This document shows, one piece after another, positions 33,156-43,873 of a stretch of 64,000 nucleotides of DNA (the first letter of the stretch is position 1; each line of letters begins with the position of its first letter). Made by a program: the position numbers and the translations under genes. The stretch is from Batillaria attramentaria (taxonomy: Eukaryota > Mollusca > Gastropoda > Batillariidae), in NCBI GenBank assembly GCA_018292915.2, contig JACVVK020000035.1:2053501-2117500 (forward strand). The letters are read 5' to 3'. The notes beneath the pieces are model-generated. The model was not told where the DNA came from. It saw only the letters and a list, made by a program, of their open reading frames with translations, and did no database searches.

Positions 33156-34827
33156 CCTCCCGTATACATGGCATTACAAAAGAACGACCGTGACGACAGC
33201 AGGTGATTAATGGAAACAACATATTGGGCTGGTCAGTGGCCATCTTGTTTATGTTGTTTCCATAGTAATGGAAACAACATCATAGGACGGGCTAAATTTT
33301 GCCACGTTCATGGGCAAGCATCTGTGGTACAAACGCACGTCACTGCCGATCTCCGCAGAGACGATTATGCAAGTGTAACTCTGACAATGACCGTAAGAAA
33401 ACATGCGTCATCGATGCTGGCATGTATGGTGCGCCGAACGCAGTTCTCCTCCTCCTGAGTGCCGTCTGTGTGGATGTGGCGTGTGTGTGTGAATTGTTGT
33501 CCGGGCCCGTTTCTTCGAAGATACTTAACCGAATGGCTTCAAATTTGGGGTATCCAATATATCAAAATGTTACATTAGACGATTTCAAGCGTGTGATGAT
33601 TGCTTAAGTGATTTGGGAGTTATCGCCCTTTTGAGACAAGTTGGTTGTCTTTCGTTTACAGGCGTAATATTTATTTAAATCACTCAATTGTTTGGCAAGT
33701 AGATAACTTGAATACGGACTCTGAACAGAGTCACTACTAGAAAATGGTCGCTTCTTATAGTTTTCATGTAAACCGAGCCTGAGTTGACATTGCATGTGAA
33801 CCCAGTTCAGATAACTATTTCTCCGAAAATACTGAACCGATCGATTTCAAATTTGGGGTTTCTAAATGAATCAAGATTGTTGAATAGAAGGCCCGATCCA
33901 GGTACGATTGCACACGTGATTTGCGAGTTATCTCCCTTTTTAGAAAAAAGTGGCTTTCTGGCGTTTAAAGGCGTAATATTTACCTAAACCACTACATGTT
34001 TTGGACATAGATAGCAATAATACGGACTCTCAACGGAGTGAATTTTGGAGGTTGTCGCTTTTATACTTTTGGCGTAAGCCGTACCTGATGAAAGTGCTGG
34101 TGAACACACTTTAGATCTCAAAATCGCTCCTACTATACATAGATAATGAGCCTGGGGTGCCATAAAAAATATACAAAAAATTAGAAAAATTCACTGCAGC
34201 CGTTATCGTCAGTTGACTCGAAAATTTGTACTCACAGCACATTTCCTCTACAAGCCACACGCCGCACAAACATAGAAGAAGAGACGCACGCGCACTGACG
34301 TAAAGTAAGTGCGTCATGTTGATTTACGTGATGCTGTTTTTCTTGGGGGTGTCTCGCCACTTTCTTTCCGAATTCCTGTGTTTGGAGACGCGGTGTTTGT
34401 ATTTTACTTCTGCTATGTCGCCATCTTCGGTGCACTCGCAGAGAAGACACGGGATACAACAGAATACAACTCCAATGACTTTACTAACAGAAGATGCGCG
34501 GAGACAAATTCTTGAAAGAAGAAGTCAGGACGCTGTGCAGGGCTGCTTACATACTGAACAGGTCAGATCTAGAACATTCACGCAGTATAAGCCTCATTTT
34601 GCCGACGTCATATTTGACTGACGTAGGCCTAATGCTGGCGTTTCTTGATTATGTCTCGCCATTGTTTTCCGAATTTTCTCTATTTGAAGTTTTGTTTTTG
34701 CCACAGACTCTGAGCAGTGTAATACAGTGACAGAACAGCACATAAGTGTAAGAGAGAGAGAGAGAGAGAGCGTTTACAGTTTTTAGACAAAACAACGTCT
34801 AAAGTGTGGCTGCAGATTGACACAACA

Positions 34828-34858
<31 letters not shown>

Positions 34859-37335
34859 ACACACCACCTCTCTCCCCAACACGCACACGCACACACAGAC
34901 AGGCGCGGAAAAAAGATGGAATCTATGTTCATTGATTCAGTGATTCATTGAATTAGTGTCATCAACGTCATTCGACACCGAGAATACGATTGGCTTGTCT
35001 TTATTGTCAAACACGAAAACAAGGGGGGCCGGATTAGTACCCACGCGATACCTATCAAATTAATATCCGGTCCGCCTTAATTCGCTCACACACACCGGCA
35101 CACAAAGAAACACGTCAGTTCACACGCACCGACCTACGCGTGATAGGGTGTCTTGTGAAAACAATGGTCAGTGATTTGACACGTGTAAAGGACGTCGGAA
35201 CTGGCGGATGAGGTGATAACTACCCGCAGAGCTGCAGTGGAGCTTCGGGGGCGATGCGCTAATTGCCCTGTCTTTGTCCGCGGTCACGCGTGCACACAAA
35301 ATTAATTCGCTGTCTTGCCAGGACCGTAGCGAGGGGAGATTTGCACCGTTCGCGGAAAGCGTACTACTGGGAATTTTTTTTCCGATAGAGAGAGAGAGGC
35401 TCGCTGACAGTACCTTGTGCATTCAGCTCTGTGAAAATAGAGCAAGCTTTGCCTCGTAATCTCAACTAGTCCGGCGGGCCAGTGGTAAAACAATTTAACT
35501 AGTCCGACGGTATTTTCACTAGTCTGCGGGCTTTCGGACGAGTCTTTTCATAATCCCTGACTTGTCTGTTAAACATACTGAGCCGGTATTAATTCGATCT
35601 TTACACGCAGTAGCAACACTTCAATTATCATGGGGCTGCTTTCATTGCAAGAATTGTATCAAAGTGATTACGTCAAATGTATTATGCGTCATCCCAGTGA
35701 GAAGAAACGTCATAGATTTTAAAGAAAACAAATTCACGTCTCTCTTCCAAAAACAAGATTGGTCTGACAAGCCCGGTCAGTTGTTTCAATTAGAGAGAGA
35801 GAGAGAGAGAGAGTCCTCCCGGATACATGGCATTACAACAGAACGACTGTGACGACAGCAGGTGATTAAATGGAAACAACATATTGGGCTGGTGGCCATC
35901 TTGTTTTTTGCCATAGATAGCATGAATACCAGACTCTCAACTAAGTGAATTTTGGAGGTTGTCTCTTTCATACTTTTGGCGTAAGCCGTACCTGATGAAA
36001 GTGCTGGTGAACACACTTTAGATCTCAAAATCGCTCCTATTATACAGATAATGAGCCTGGGGTGCCATAAAAAATATACAAAAAAAAAAATTAGAAAAAA
36101 TCACTGCAGCCGTTATCATCAGTTGACTCGAAAAATTTGTACTCACAGCACATTTCCTGTACAAGCCACACGCCTCACAAACATAGAAGAAGAGACGCAC
36201 GCGCACTGACGTAAAGTAAGTGCGTCATGTTTGATTGACGTGATGCTGTTTTTTCTTGGGGGTGTCTCGCCACTTTCTTTCCGAATTCCTCTGTTTGGAG
36301 ACGTGGTGTATTTTACTTCTGCTATGTCGCCATCTTCGTGCAATCGCAGAGAAGACACGGGATATAACAGAATACAACTCCAATACTTTATGAACAGAAC
36401 ATGCACGGAGAACAAATTCATGAAAGAAGAAGAACCCAGAACGCTGTGCAGGGCTGCTTACGTACTGAACAGGTCAGATCTAGAACATTCCTAACCCCAG
36501 TCACGTGGCTAAGAGGTCGAGGTCGTATCATTGGCTTGGTTCCCGAGTTAGAACATTCCCCAACTTACTGGAAGGTTCGAAATCTTTCTAATCTACTGAC
36601 GTTACTGCACCGGCATGTTCTGGGATGGTCTAGAAATTATTTTGCATCGAAATGCAGTATCTTTTCGCGAGAGTCTCTACAACTTGACATGTGGAAAGCG
36701 GGAATTTCAGTGGGTTTCGTTTTTGCCACTGACTCATACTCAGAAGCATAATATGTGTGTGTGGGGGGGGGGGGGGGGTGGGGGGGTGCGTGCGTGCGTG
36801 CGTGCGCGCGCAAGCGCGCGTCCAAGGCGAGAGAGAGAGAGAGAGGGTCTCTTCTCCGATACAGTGGACGCCGGATATAAGCAACTCGGATATAAGAAAA
36901 CTCGGTTATTGCCAACGAATTTTTTTCCCCCGGCCAAACTCTTCTTTATTATGTATTACAAAAACTCGGATACAAGAAACTCGCTTATAAGAAAACTCGG
37001 TTTTAGGAAAGCAAATTTCTTGTCCCGCTTGATACAAAAACTCGGATATAAGAAACCGAAAGTACATTTCCAAGAAAATTTCACTCATTGTAAGAAACCG
37101 AAAGTACATTTCCAAGAAAATTTCACTCATTCTAAGAAAACAGGTCAGGTCTGACGTCACTTAGGACAGGCACATGATGGCGCATGATTTTCTTTTCTTG
37201 AATTGGTTCTTTACCATTGTGTTCCGTGCAAAATTGAATGTTGGCAAGAAGAAAAAATACGAGATGCATTTTTGTTGTTCTATTGTTATATGTTGTTTTT
37301 ATTATTATTTTGTTTTTTTTGCCTGATTGGGAGCT

Positions 37336-37372
<37 letters not shown>

Positions 37373-39323
37373 TCTCTCTTTGTATGTCTGTCTCTGTCTA
37401 CAGGGCTCGCGTTAAGGAGAATAAAACTATCAGTATTAGACTAACTGTTGATCAATTCCTTTCTTTGACAATATACGTGGTCCATCTTTCCTCCATCCCC
37501 CTTTCCCCTCCCAACAGAAAAAAAGCTAATTTGCAGCTTTTTTCAGCCAAATTAGACACGGAAAGCATCGCATATCATACTCTAATGGGACGAGTGTTTT
37601 ATAGATCAAAAGTTGATACATAATGCACTTTTAATATATCCTATTAATACAAGGGAATTCTCTCTCTCTCTCTCTCTCTCCCCTTAGTTCTTTTTGTTTG
37701 TTTGTTTGTTTGGTTGGTTGGTTGGTTGGTTGGTTGGTTGGTTGGTTGGTTGGTTTGGTTGTTTTTTGTTTTTTTTTTCTTTTTGTTTTTTTTTTCTTAC
37801 CACATGACCGCCAGCGCTACAGTTGGGAAGCAAAAACAGTATTTTCATGTTCAAACAAAAAAAATCTGACACTGAAGGACACAAGCGCACTGGTGTATAT
37901 TAACTCTACACATATATATTCTGTGCAGGTCTTTAAGAGAAACCAGATATTTCTTAATTTAATGCAAAACATACACGAACTGAGAAAAAAGAAATGTTTT
38001 AAACCTTTTTTTCACTGAACTCGGTTATAAGAAATATTTTTCAAAATACTTTCTTATATCCGACTTTCAGATATAAGAAAACTCGGATATAAGAAACCAA
38101 AATATTCACCCCCCTCGAGTTTCTTATAACCGGCGTATACTGTACTAGTAAGCAATCGTCTCTCAGTCAGGTCTGCGGGAAGTAACTCTGTCAAAGGGGA
38201 ACGACTTTATTACAAGAATTCATTCACCCATGTAGAACCTCACGTACGCCAAAAAGTTTGTGACGTCAACCAGCTAGGCGAGCTCACACGACCTCATGTT
38301 TTTGGGTTTTTGCAAGTGCATAGAGGCACGATAAGGGTTTTCAGTACTTTCTTTATGTCAGCATGCTTGATGTCAGAGAGCTTGCGTTCGTGTGCGCGCG
38401 GGCTGCATACATGACACAACGACTACGACTGTGACTACAGCAGGTCATTGAATGGAAACAACATATTGGGCTGGTGGCCATCTTGTTGGGTTTTTTTTTT
38501 TTCTGCCTTCATGCTTGTCTACTGATAGCTGCAGTGGTCTTCCTCAGCCATGGTCCCGTGGCTGGGACTACAGCTGGGTCAAATTAAAATTTTGTGTTAT
38601 GCATATGGATGAGGACTATGAGTGGTGTGATTCTGCTATGGAGGTCCATGTGCCACGCCGGGTTTGAGAGTGCGTGCCCGGCGGGGCCACTGACGTTCCG
38701 TGCGTCGCGTTAACGGCCAGGCGCGGGAACTCAGTACGGCACCTGGATGCCGTTGTGGTACAGTGTGTAATACTGAAATTAATCGGCAACTGGTCCAATA
38801 CCTTAAAAGTTAATGGACCCCCGGGGTCCAGCAATTATAATCAGAAGGTATAAATAGTAACTCTGTAACTGTTGCCCTTCACCCCCCCCCCCCCCCCATT
38901 TCTACAATTTGACTTGATGTCGGTTACTTAAATGTCTATCCGCTTTCCTCGTATATTGCGTACACGACACATAGTGGTTACCAGAAACCTTGGTACAGAA
39001 AATCTCAATTAGCAGTGGTACTGAGTATTAAACTGGCCAATTCCATCTGTGCAAAGCCAACTTTTTCTTTTTGAACAGTTTCACTCGTATCGTCAGTGCG
39101 CCTGTACGCTGGAAATACTCTATCGAGTCACTATGAACGGGGGGGAGGGGGGGGGCTGTTTTCACATCATATCATTATTGGTGCCCTTACTAGTTGTCCC
39201 CCGTAATGTCTTTTCGAGCCAATCCACTCGGACAGTTAGGTCATCCACCGCATCAGCTCGGACTAATCCAGCCTGGGTGTCCAGAAGAACAAGGATCGCA
39301 GCGAGTAGAGGGTACAGAGACAT
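28195..39323 (-). CDS. Short-chain collagen C4-like secreted protein, 3 exons, 217 aa
   Basis: Coding exons 39323-39191, 29850-29788 and 28652-28195 (minus strand), both junctions phase 1, total 654 bases ending TAA. Exon 1: ATG, a signal peptide (MSLYPLLAAILVLLDTQAG), then a heptad-like VDDLTVRVDWLEKTLRG that may oligomerise. Exon 2: SVYVRWGNSACPRGSGMLYS. Exon 3: GGGHYVHSGAGVNALCLPNDP, AEIYGAEYE, HDKDVVCAVC, NECPTGWRLEYTGHLMAGYH, EYLCMDSAEE, CGSLNCPPY and CCVCSE. The Cys-rich pattern (VRWG..CP, LCLP.DP, YGAEYE, CAVC, GYLMAGH-like, CPPY) is that of 'short-chain collagen C4-like' proteins of molluscs and other invertebrates, which usually lack Gly-X-Y repeats, as here. Their function is poorly known, so none is assigned. 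Intron 1 (9.3 kb) is packed with transposons. Confidence 0.85.
29513..29600. repeat. (CA)n / (GCAC)n microsatellite
   Basis: CA repeat interrupted by GCAC units, inside intron 2 of the C4-like gene. Confidence 0.95.
29921..30155 (+). mobile_element. tRNA-headed SINE, family 2
   Basis: The head CGGTCAGGTGGTCTAGTGGTT (A-box-like) and GAGGTTCGAGTCCC (B box) is followed by a ~150-bp body and an A-rich end. I could not see a convincing target duplication, and only one copy is present. It lies in the C4-like gene's intron 1. Confidence 0.65.
30225..30322 (+). repeat. Retroposon-like 3' end with (ATT)n tail
   Basis: GCGGCGCTTTAAGCCGATTC...AAAGCGCCTATACAATACT followed by TATTATTATTATTATG. Similar in plan to 1480-1557, another truncated retroposon end. 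Confidence 0.4.
30681..31434 (+). mobile_element. Hairpin-headed element, copy A (3'-truncated)
   Basis: Starts with the family palindrome (arm ATGTTGTTTCCAT, 4-base spacer AGTA, inverted arm; 30681-30710) and CATAGGACGGGCTAAA. It runs through the GT microsatellite and both internal half-repeats and stops at CCACTCCATTTTT, where copy B begins directly. Confidence 0.8.
31435..33250 (+). mobile_element. Hairpin-headed element, copy B (complete, 1816 bp)
   Basis: In order: the palindrome (31435-31464); a GT/GC microsatellite; two diverged ~300-bp half-repeats sharing CGAAAATACTKAACCGA, TTCAAATTTGGGGT, GAGTTATCGCCCTTTT and GCGTAATATTTA; a CRE-like rich region; GCGTGC and GT microsatellites; and the end ATGGAAACAACATATTGGGC...GGCCATCTTGTTT. 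Copy C follows with no intervening DNA. Confidence 0.82.
33251..35908 (+). mobile_element. Hairpin-headed element, copy C (interrupted)
   Basis: Palindrome at 33251-33280, the same layout as copy B up to ~34900, then an insertion (~34906-35559). The family sequence resumes at ACTTGTCTGTTAAAC and ends GGTGGCCATCTTGTT at ~35905. Confidence 0.8.
34960..35559 (-). mobile_element. CAGGGATT-ended element fragment related to the 5168-10646 element
   Basis: The stretch ~34985-35380 is the inverted match of ~5340-5705 (GACAATAAAGAC, AAAACACGAAAACAAGG, CTGTCTTTGTCCGCGGTCA). Its right end is ATCCCTG (CAGGGAT on the minus strand). Just inside it lies a set of ACTAGTCCG-type repeats, unlike the GGACAAATGTCC repeats of the first copy. 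The left limit is uncertain. Confidence 0.6.
35909..38488 (+). mobile_element. Hairpin-headed element, copy D (5'-truncated, interrupted)
   Basis: Begins inside the second half-repeat (GCCATAGATAGCATGAATAC), continues with the family's 3' half including CAGTCACGTGGCTAA, is interrupted by the pogo-like element at 36862-38142, and ends ATGGAAACAACATATTGGGC...CATCTTGTT at 38488. Confidence 0.75.
36862..38142 (+). mobile_element. Pogo/Tigger-like TIR element, copy 1 (1281 bp)
   Basis: Inverted ends CAGTGGACGCCGGATATAAG and CTTATAACCGGCGTATACTG are flanked by TA on both sides (36860-61, 38143-44), as in Tc1/mariner-pogo elements. The ends are extended by repeated (A)ACTCGGATATAAGAAA motifs. CT repeats and TTGG/TTTG tracts lie in the middle. 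No transposase frame was found; KKTRLL-type frames are shadows of the end repeats. Confidence 0.88.
38520..38780 (-). mobile_element. Very degraded SINE, family 3
   Basis: Reads on the minus strand. GATGAGGACTATGAGTGG, TGCTATGGAGGTCCATGTG and GGAACTCAGTACGGCACCTG-like blocks line up with the 43874-44379 copy in the same order. No target duplication remains. Confidence 0.5.
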
Positions 39324-39588
39324 TGCAGCTGGCCACTCTGCACATTAAAAAGGGGAAAATCCCGTACAAGTTTAAATGACTCAATTCCACCGTATTACTT
39401 ATGCTGAACGCGGCCTGTTCGGGGCCGGATTTCCCCTGCTTGGCAATAGTCGATATTTGTCTTCTCTGGAACGCAGATTGAGAAACGTGAGAATTTCCAG
39501 ATCTATTCAATGTGCTTGTAGTCAGAATGTTCTCCAATACAAGTGAAACACCGTCGTTGCGTTTGCCTTGTTTTCGCCCCGAACTTAA

Positions 39589-40719
39589 CCTTCACCGGGC
39601 TATGTGGGTCATTTAGGACCCAGAAGGGTGTTTAACTCTAATTATCTCCTGAACTATTGGGAATTTTTCAGTCAAACTTTAAGTATTCCTCAAACTCCTA
39701 AAAGATCACATTTTCCTAAAATCTGGTACTATTTGGTGAAAAAATAAACAAATAAACAATGTCTGATTTTGAACACCACACAAACAACAACGTGGGTCGT
39801 TGAAGACCCAGACTTTTTACAGAGAGAGAATAGCGAATATTCCTGTCAGGACGATGTGGGTCGTTTAAGACCCATGCATTTCAAAGAGAGATTCAGGTGA
39901 TTATTCATGTCTGGATGATGTGGGTCTTTCAGGACCCATACCTTTTGTGAGGAATAAAGTACAGCATTGCACATACCTCATCTCAATCTTTTCATTTATT
40001 GTGTTTGTTTGTTTGTTTGTGTTTTAACTTGCGAAGGAAATTGAGTTCTCTCTCATAATTCAGTCTGTTTCGGCATAGTTCCTTGAAAGTGAGGAACTTT
40101 CCAATTCTCCTTATTCCAATCAAGAAGTATCACCAGAAACAAAAGCAATATGTCTGGAAAATGAACTTTCATTATCTTATTTTGGGCAAAACCGCCGGAT
40201 GCAGATGCTTACGTTTCTGAGAAAAATCTGAAATCTTGGAGGCATTGTTCTTGGAATCGTGCCAGCTAATTCTAAGAATCCAGCCACTGAGCATTGTTCT
40301 TGGAAGCGTACCAGCAAATAATCAAGAATTCAGCCACTGAGGAAACTGCTGTCAGCTGGCTTTCGGACGCGTTTTTTTGCACTCAAGCAGGCAACATTTG
40401 GGTAGGTATATGAACCCCTTATTATCTTGTATTGATAGCATGCTAAAGGCAAATATCAGTTTTCATGCACAATCAATATTTCTTTGCTTTCTAAATGTTT
40501 AGATTGAAAGCAACATTTTGTTGTTTTTTTTGTGGCGTGGCATCCCATCGCAGAAGTTATTTCTCTGTATAAAGCAACATCCTTGTACCGTGATGTTTTT
40601 TCAAGCATCACGGTGCATGATTTTACTCTAAAGGTACGATGTGCCAAGCACCTGAAGGCAAAGTTCTTTTTTGAAACATGACAAGAACGATCACACAATA
40701 TTAGTATGACTGACGGAAT

Positions 40720-40752
<33 letters not shown>

Positions 40753-42515
40753 GGGGGGGGTGAGAGAGAGGAAGAGAGAGGTAAACCTTACACTGAAAAT
40801 GTTTGTTTGAAAAAGATTGGAAATAACGCTAAATTTTACTCTATTTTATTCCATATGCAGCAATGGAGAGGCCTAACTTATTTGAAGCCCACTTAACTTC
40901 AGAAGAAGGGGCAGAAGCGGATCTACACTTTGGTAAGCTTCATATTATTTATTCTGTGCCTAAACAATTATTAGCGTAATCACAAAAGGTTATATGGGAT
41001 GACGTTTGCCACCAAAATGAACATGTGTAGGCCCTGTACATGTGTATGCGTGTGTGTGGCTAGTTGTGTATGCATCTCTGCTTGCGTCCACACGGCGTGT
41101 TGTGTGTGTGTGTGTGTGTGTGGTTATGTTTCGTGGTGCGCTAGTGCTTGCGTACGCTTGCAGACTGTTATATGCATGTATCTGTGCGTGCATGCATGCG
41201 CGAGTGCGTGTGTGTCCTACATGTTTTGCACTGCGTCACACTTATGCGCTTTTCTAATTCTTTAGGGAAAGGAGGCGCCACTCAGAGCGTCAGGGATCCC
41301 GACCTTGCACCGGACGCCGACGAGTCAGTGATCAGTGGCGAAGACCTGACAAGCGACGAGGAATATCTTCCACCGTCTGGTAGCTCTGATGAATCAAGTG
41401 ACGAATCTGAACAAGATGAGGAGGAACAGCCCCCTCCCTCACAGGAGACACCTGCCGGATTTCCTCAAATGATGACTACAGTAGACGGCACTGAGTGGAG
41501 CAAAGTGCCAGTCACGGCATCCTCAAGGAGACGTGTAAAGAACATTTTCAAGACACCACCAACTCAGGTGTCATCTAGGTGCTCTTTCATACGGTACCTC
41601 CCTTCAAAGCCTGATCGGTACGGGATCAAAGTGTTCTGGATCGCCGATGCCCAGAAGAATTACCCTCTTTTGGGGATTCCTTATCTGGGAAGGCCTTTGG
41701 GCCAAGACAGGCAAGTGAACCTTGGCCGCAACATGGCTCTCCAGTTAGCTACACCCTTCTTCAAAACAGGTCGCAATGTCACTTGTGACAACTATTTCAC
41801 GGACCTTGTCCTTGCAGAAACTCTTCTCATAAATGGCCTGACAATGGTAGGCACAGTGAGAACCAACAAAAGGTTTCTGTCTGTGCCTTTCAAATCGGAC
41901 AAAAGCCAGGGTCTCCATGAGAGCCAGTTTGCATACCGCCAGTCAACCACTATGGTCAGCTACCAAAGCAAACGAAACAAGAACACTGTTGCGCTGAGCA
42001 CTATGCACGATGAGGGCGCCATCGATGCAAGTACGCGTAAACGGAAACCAGAAATGGTTCTGTTCTATAATGAAACGAAAGGCTGTGTGGATGTCATGGA
42101 CAAGCTGGTCCACAGCTACACAACGAAGAGAAAAACAAAGAGATGGCCAATGGCCATGTTTGCCAATGTGCTTGACCTGGCAACAATAACTGCTCGTTGC
42201 ATGTTCCGCATAAAATTTCCTGACCACAAACTTTCCTCCAAGGATTCCCGTGGTGGGTTCATAAGGCAGCTGAGCAAGCAACTCATGCTCGCACACTTAG
42301 AGCGCCGAGTTGAGAACGTGTATCTGCCCAGGGAGCTGTAAGAATAATAATAAGGATAAGAATGATTATTAAAATCCCTCTTTGAAAAGTATGGGTCCTA
42401 AACGACCCACATAGTCGGAATAGGAATAATCACCAAAATCCTTCTTTGAAAAGTATGGGTCCTAAACGACCCACATCGGCGTTTGTGTGTAGTCAAAAGT
42501 CCAGCCCGGTGAAGG
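39589..42515 (+). mobile_element. piggyBac element, 2927 bp
   Basis: The left end CCTTCACCGGGC and right end GCCCGGTGAAGG are perfect inverted repeats, each flanked by TTAA (39585-39588, 42516-42519), the hallmark of piggyBac. Six 18-bp near-palindromes TGGGTCnTTnARGACCCA-type lie inside the ends: 39605, 39793, 39856, 39921 on the left, 42392 and 42456 on the right. It is inserted 266 bp upstream of the C4-like start codon. Confidence 0.95.
40863..42341 (+). CDS. piggyBac transposase, internally deleted, 381 aa, one intron
   Basis: Exon 1 40863-40932 (MERPNLFEAHLTSEEG...) and exon 2 41266-42341 join in phase (GT at 40933, TTTAG acceptor at 41265). An acidic N-terminus (DLTSDEEYLPP, DESSDESEQDEEEQ) is typical. 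The DDE_Tnp_1_7 domain starts late, at CSFIRYLPSKPDRYG, then NVTCDNYFTD (second catalytic Asp), TMVGTVRTNKR, KPEMVLFYNETKG, CVDVMDKLVHSY (third Asp) and TKRWPMAMFANVLDLA. Between FKTPPTQ and SSRCSF about 190 residues normally present are missing, with the first catalytic Asp. The C-terminal Cys-rich finger is also absent. Family length is usually ~550-600 aa. The frame is open, but the enzyme should be inactive. Confidence 0.85.
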
Positions 42516-42519
42516 TTAA

Positions 42520-42939
42520 AGTAAGTGGACGATGGGACGAGAGCGAGAAATACCTGTGCGCGGTACAAAATGTGTTTGAACTTGCCACCGTTCAGTGAGT
42601 CTTAGCAATATGAATATATGAATATTGCATGTGAAATGAGCTGATGAATGAGCTTGATGCACTGATTTGCAAACACTTTTCAAATCAAAGGATCTCCGTA
42701 ACGGCCGCAAACCATTGTGTTCATATTGCGTTTCGTATGTTTAAGTCTCCCAAGAATTTTGGCGTTAACGCTAGACTGACGAACAAATAAACAATAAAAA
42801 TAAATTAAAAAAAAGCAAAACTTCAAACCGGCTTGTCCAGAGGCACAAAAATAATATACAATATTAAAGTGTAAGCTGGTTTTCGGGGGTAGGGTAGTAG
42901 GTTTTGTAGCCTGAGGGAGGTGATCGAAAATATTGTACC
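42520..42939. other. Unassigned sequence
   Basis: Between the piggyBac element and a SINE. I see no gene, tandem repeat or family match here. Confidence 0.5.
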
Positions 42940-43368
42940 ACCGGCCCGCGTAGTGTAGTGGTTAGCACTTCGGACCATGGACCGGGAGACCCGGGTTCGA
43001 ATCCCAGCCGAGACAAGCGGGATTTTTCCTACCTAGGTCGGCTCTTACCCAGAGCGGGTGTGCTATGGGACCAATGGGAAGGCTGTTGCCACACAGCCGA
43101 GATTCACCCACTTACCGGGGCCTGGTGAACGCCGGGATATTTATGACAGGAAGCGTGGAATGCGGCCCTGTCCCGCAGTCCCAAACCACATGGACCTCCA
43201 TAGCATCATCTTATCATCATCCTCATCTCCATCATCATGCATAATAAAAATTGCCCCAGCCTTCGAGCCCTCCGTGGATTCCACCCATGACCTGGGAGGA
43301 ACACCACTGGAGCTGGCAAAAAGAGTTGGGGCAGCCAAAAAAAAAAAAAAAGAGAGAGAGAAAAAGAA
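42940..43368 (+). mobile_element. tRNA-headed SINE, family 3, full length
   Basis: Head GGCCCGCGTAGTGTAGTGG with B box GGTTCGAATCC, a ~430-bp body, and A/GA-rich tail. A 14-bp target duplication GAAAATATTGTACC flanks it (42926-42939, 43369-43382). Confidence 0.93.
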
Positions 43369-43382
43369 GAAAATATTGTACC

Positions 43383-43873
43383 TCTTGTACGTAGATATTA
43401 AGGCCATCCTACAAAATGTATGCGATCATAAAGGAGCAAACAAAAAGAAGAACAAGAAAATTAACCAGTACCCGCGGAGAGAAGATAATAAAGAAGAATA
43501 AATAAATATCACTCACATGCTCAGGAAACGGTTTCGTGAAGCAATGCCGGTTAGCGATGAACAGCGTTGAACTCTTCAGTTGGTTTGACTGCAGGTACCT
43601 GTTGCTTAGTGTGGCATTTATCTCTCCTGTTGATTACTGCCATGTCGATAATGCCCACACCTGTGCTCAATTGACGTTCAAACTTTGCAACAAATTTTGT
43701 CTTGGCAGCGTTGTAAACAATCAACGCTAATCAGGTTTGTCCGGGTTAAAACGGTCCATCTTAGAAGTGTGGGGGGGTGCTTCCAAAAGATGCATTGCCA
43801 AACTTAAAGTTGCGGCTTCAAGTTCTCTAAGTCTAAACAACGTGTCTATCCAAACTAACTTATAACTTTACTT
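43383..43873. other. Unassigned sequence
   Basis: Single-copy-looking AT-rich DNA between two family 3 SINEs. No feature recognised. Confidence 0.5.

Noticed and set aside
36906..37160. Frames with KKTRLL / GYKKTR or FLEMYFRFL repeats in the pogo-like copies
   Set aside because: They are translations of the terminal GGATATAAG repeats on either strand, not transposase.
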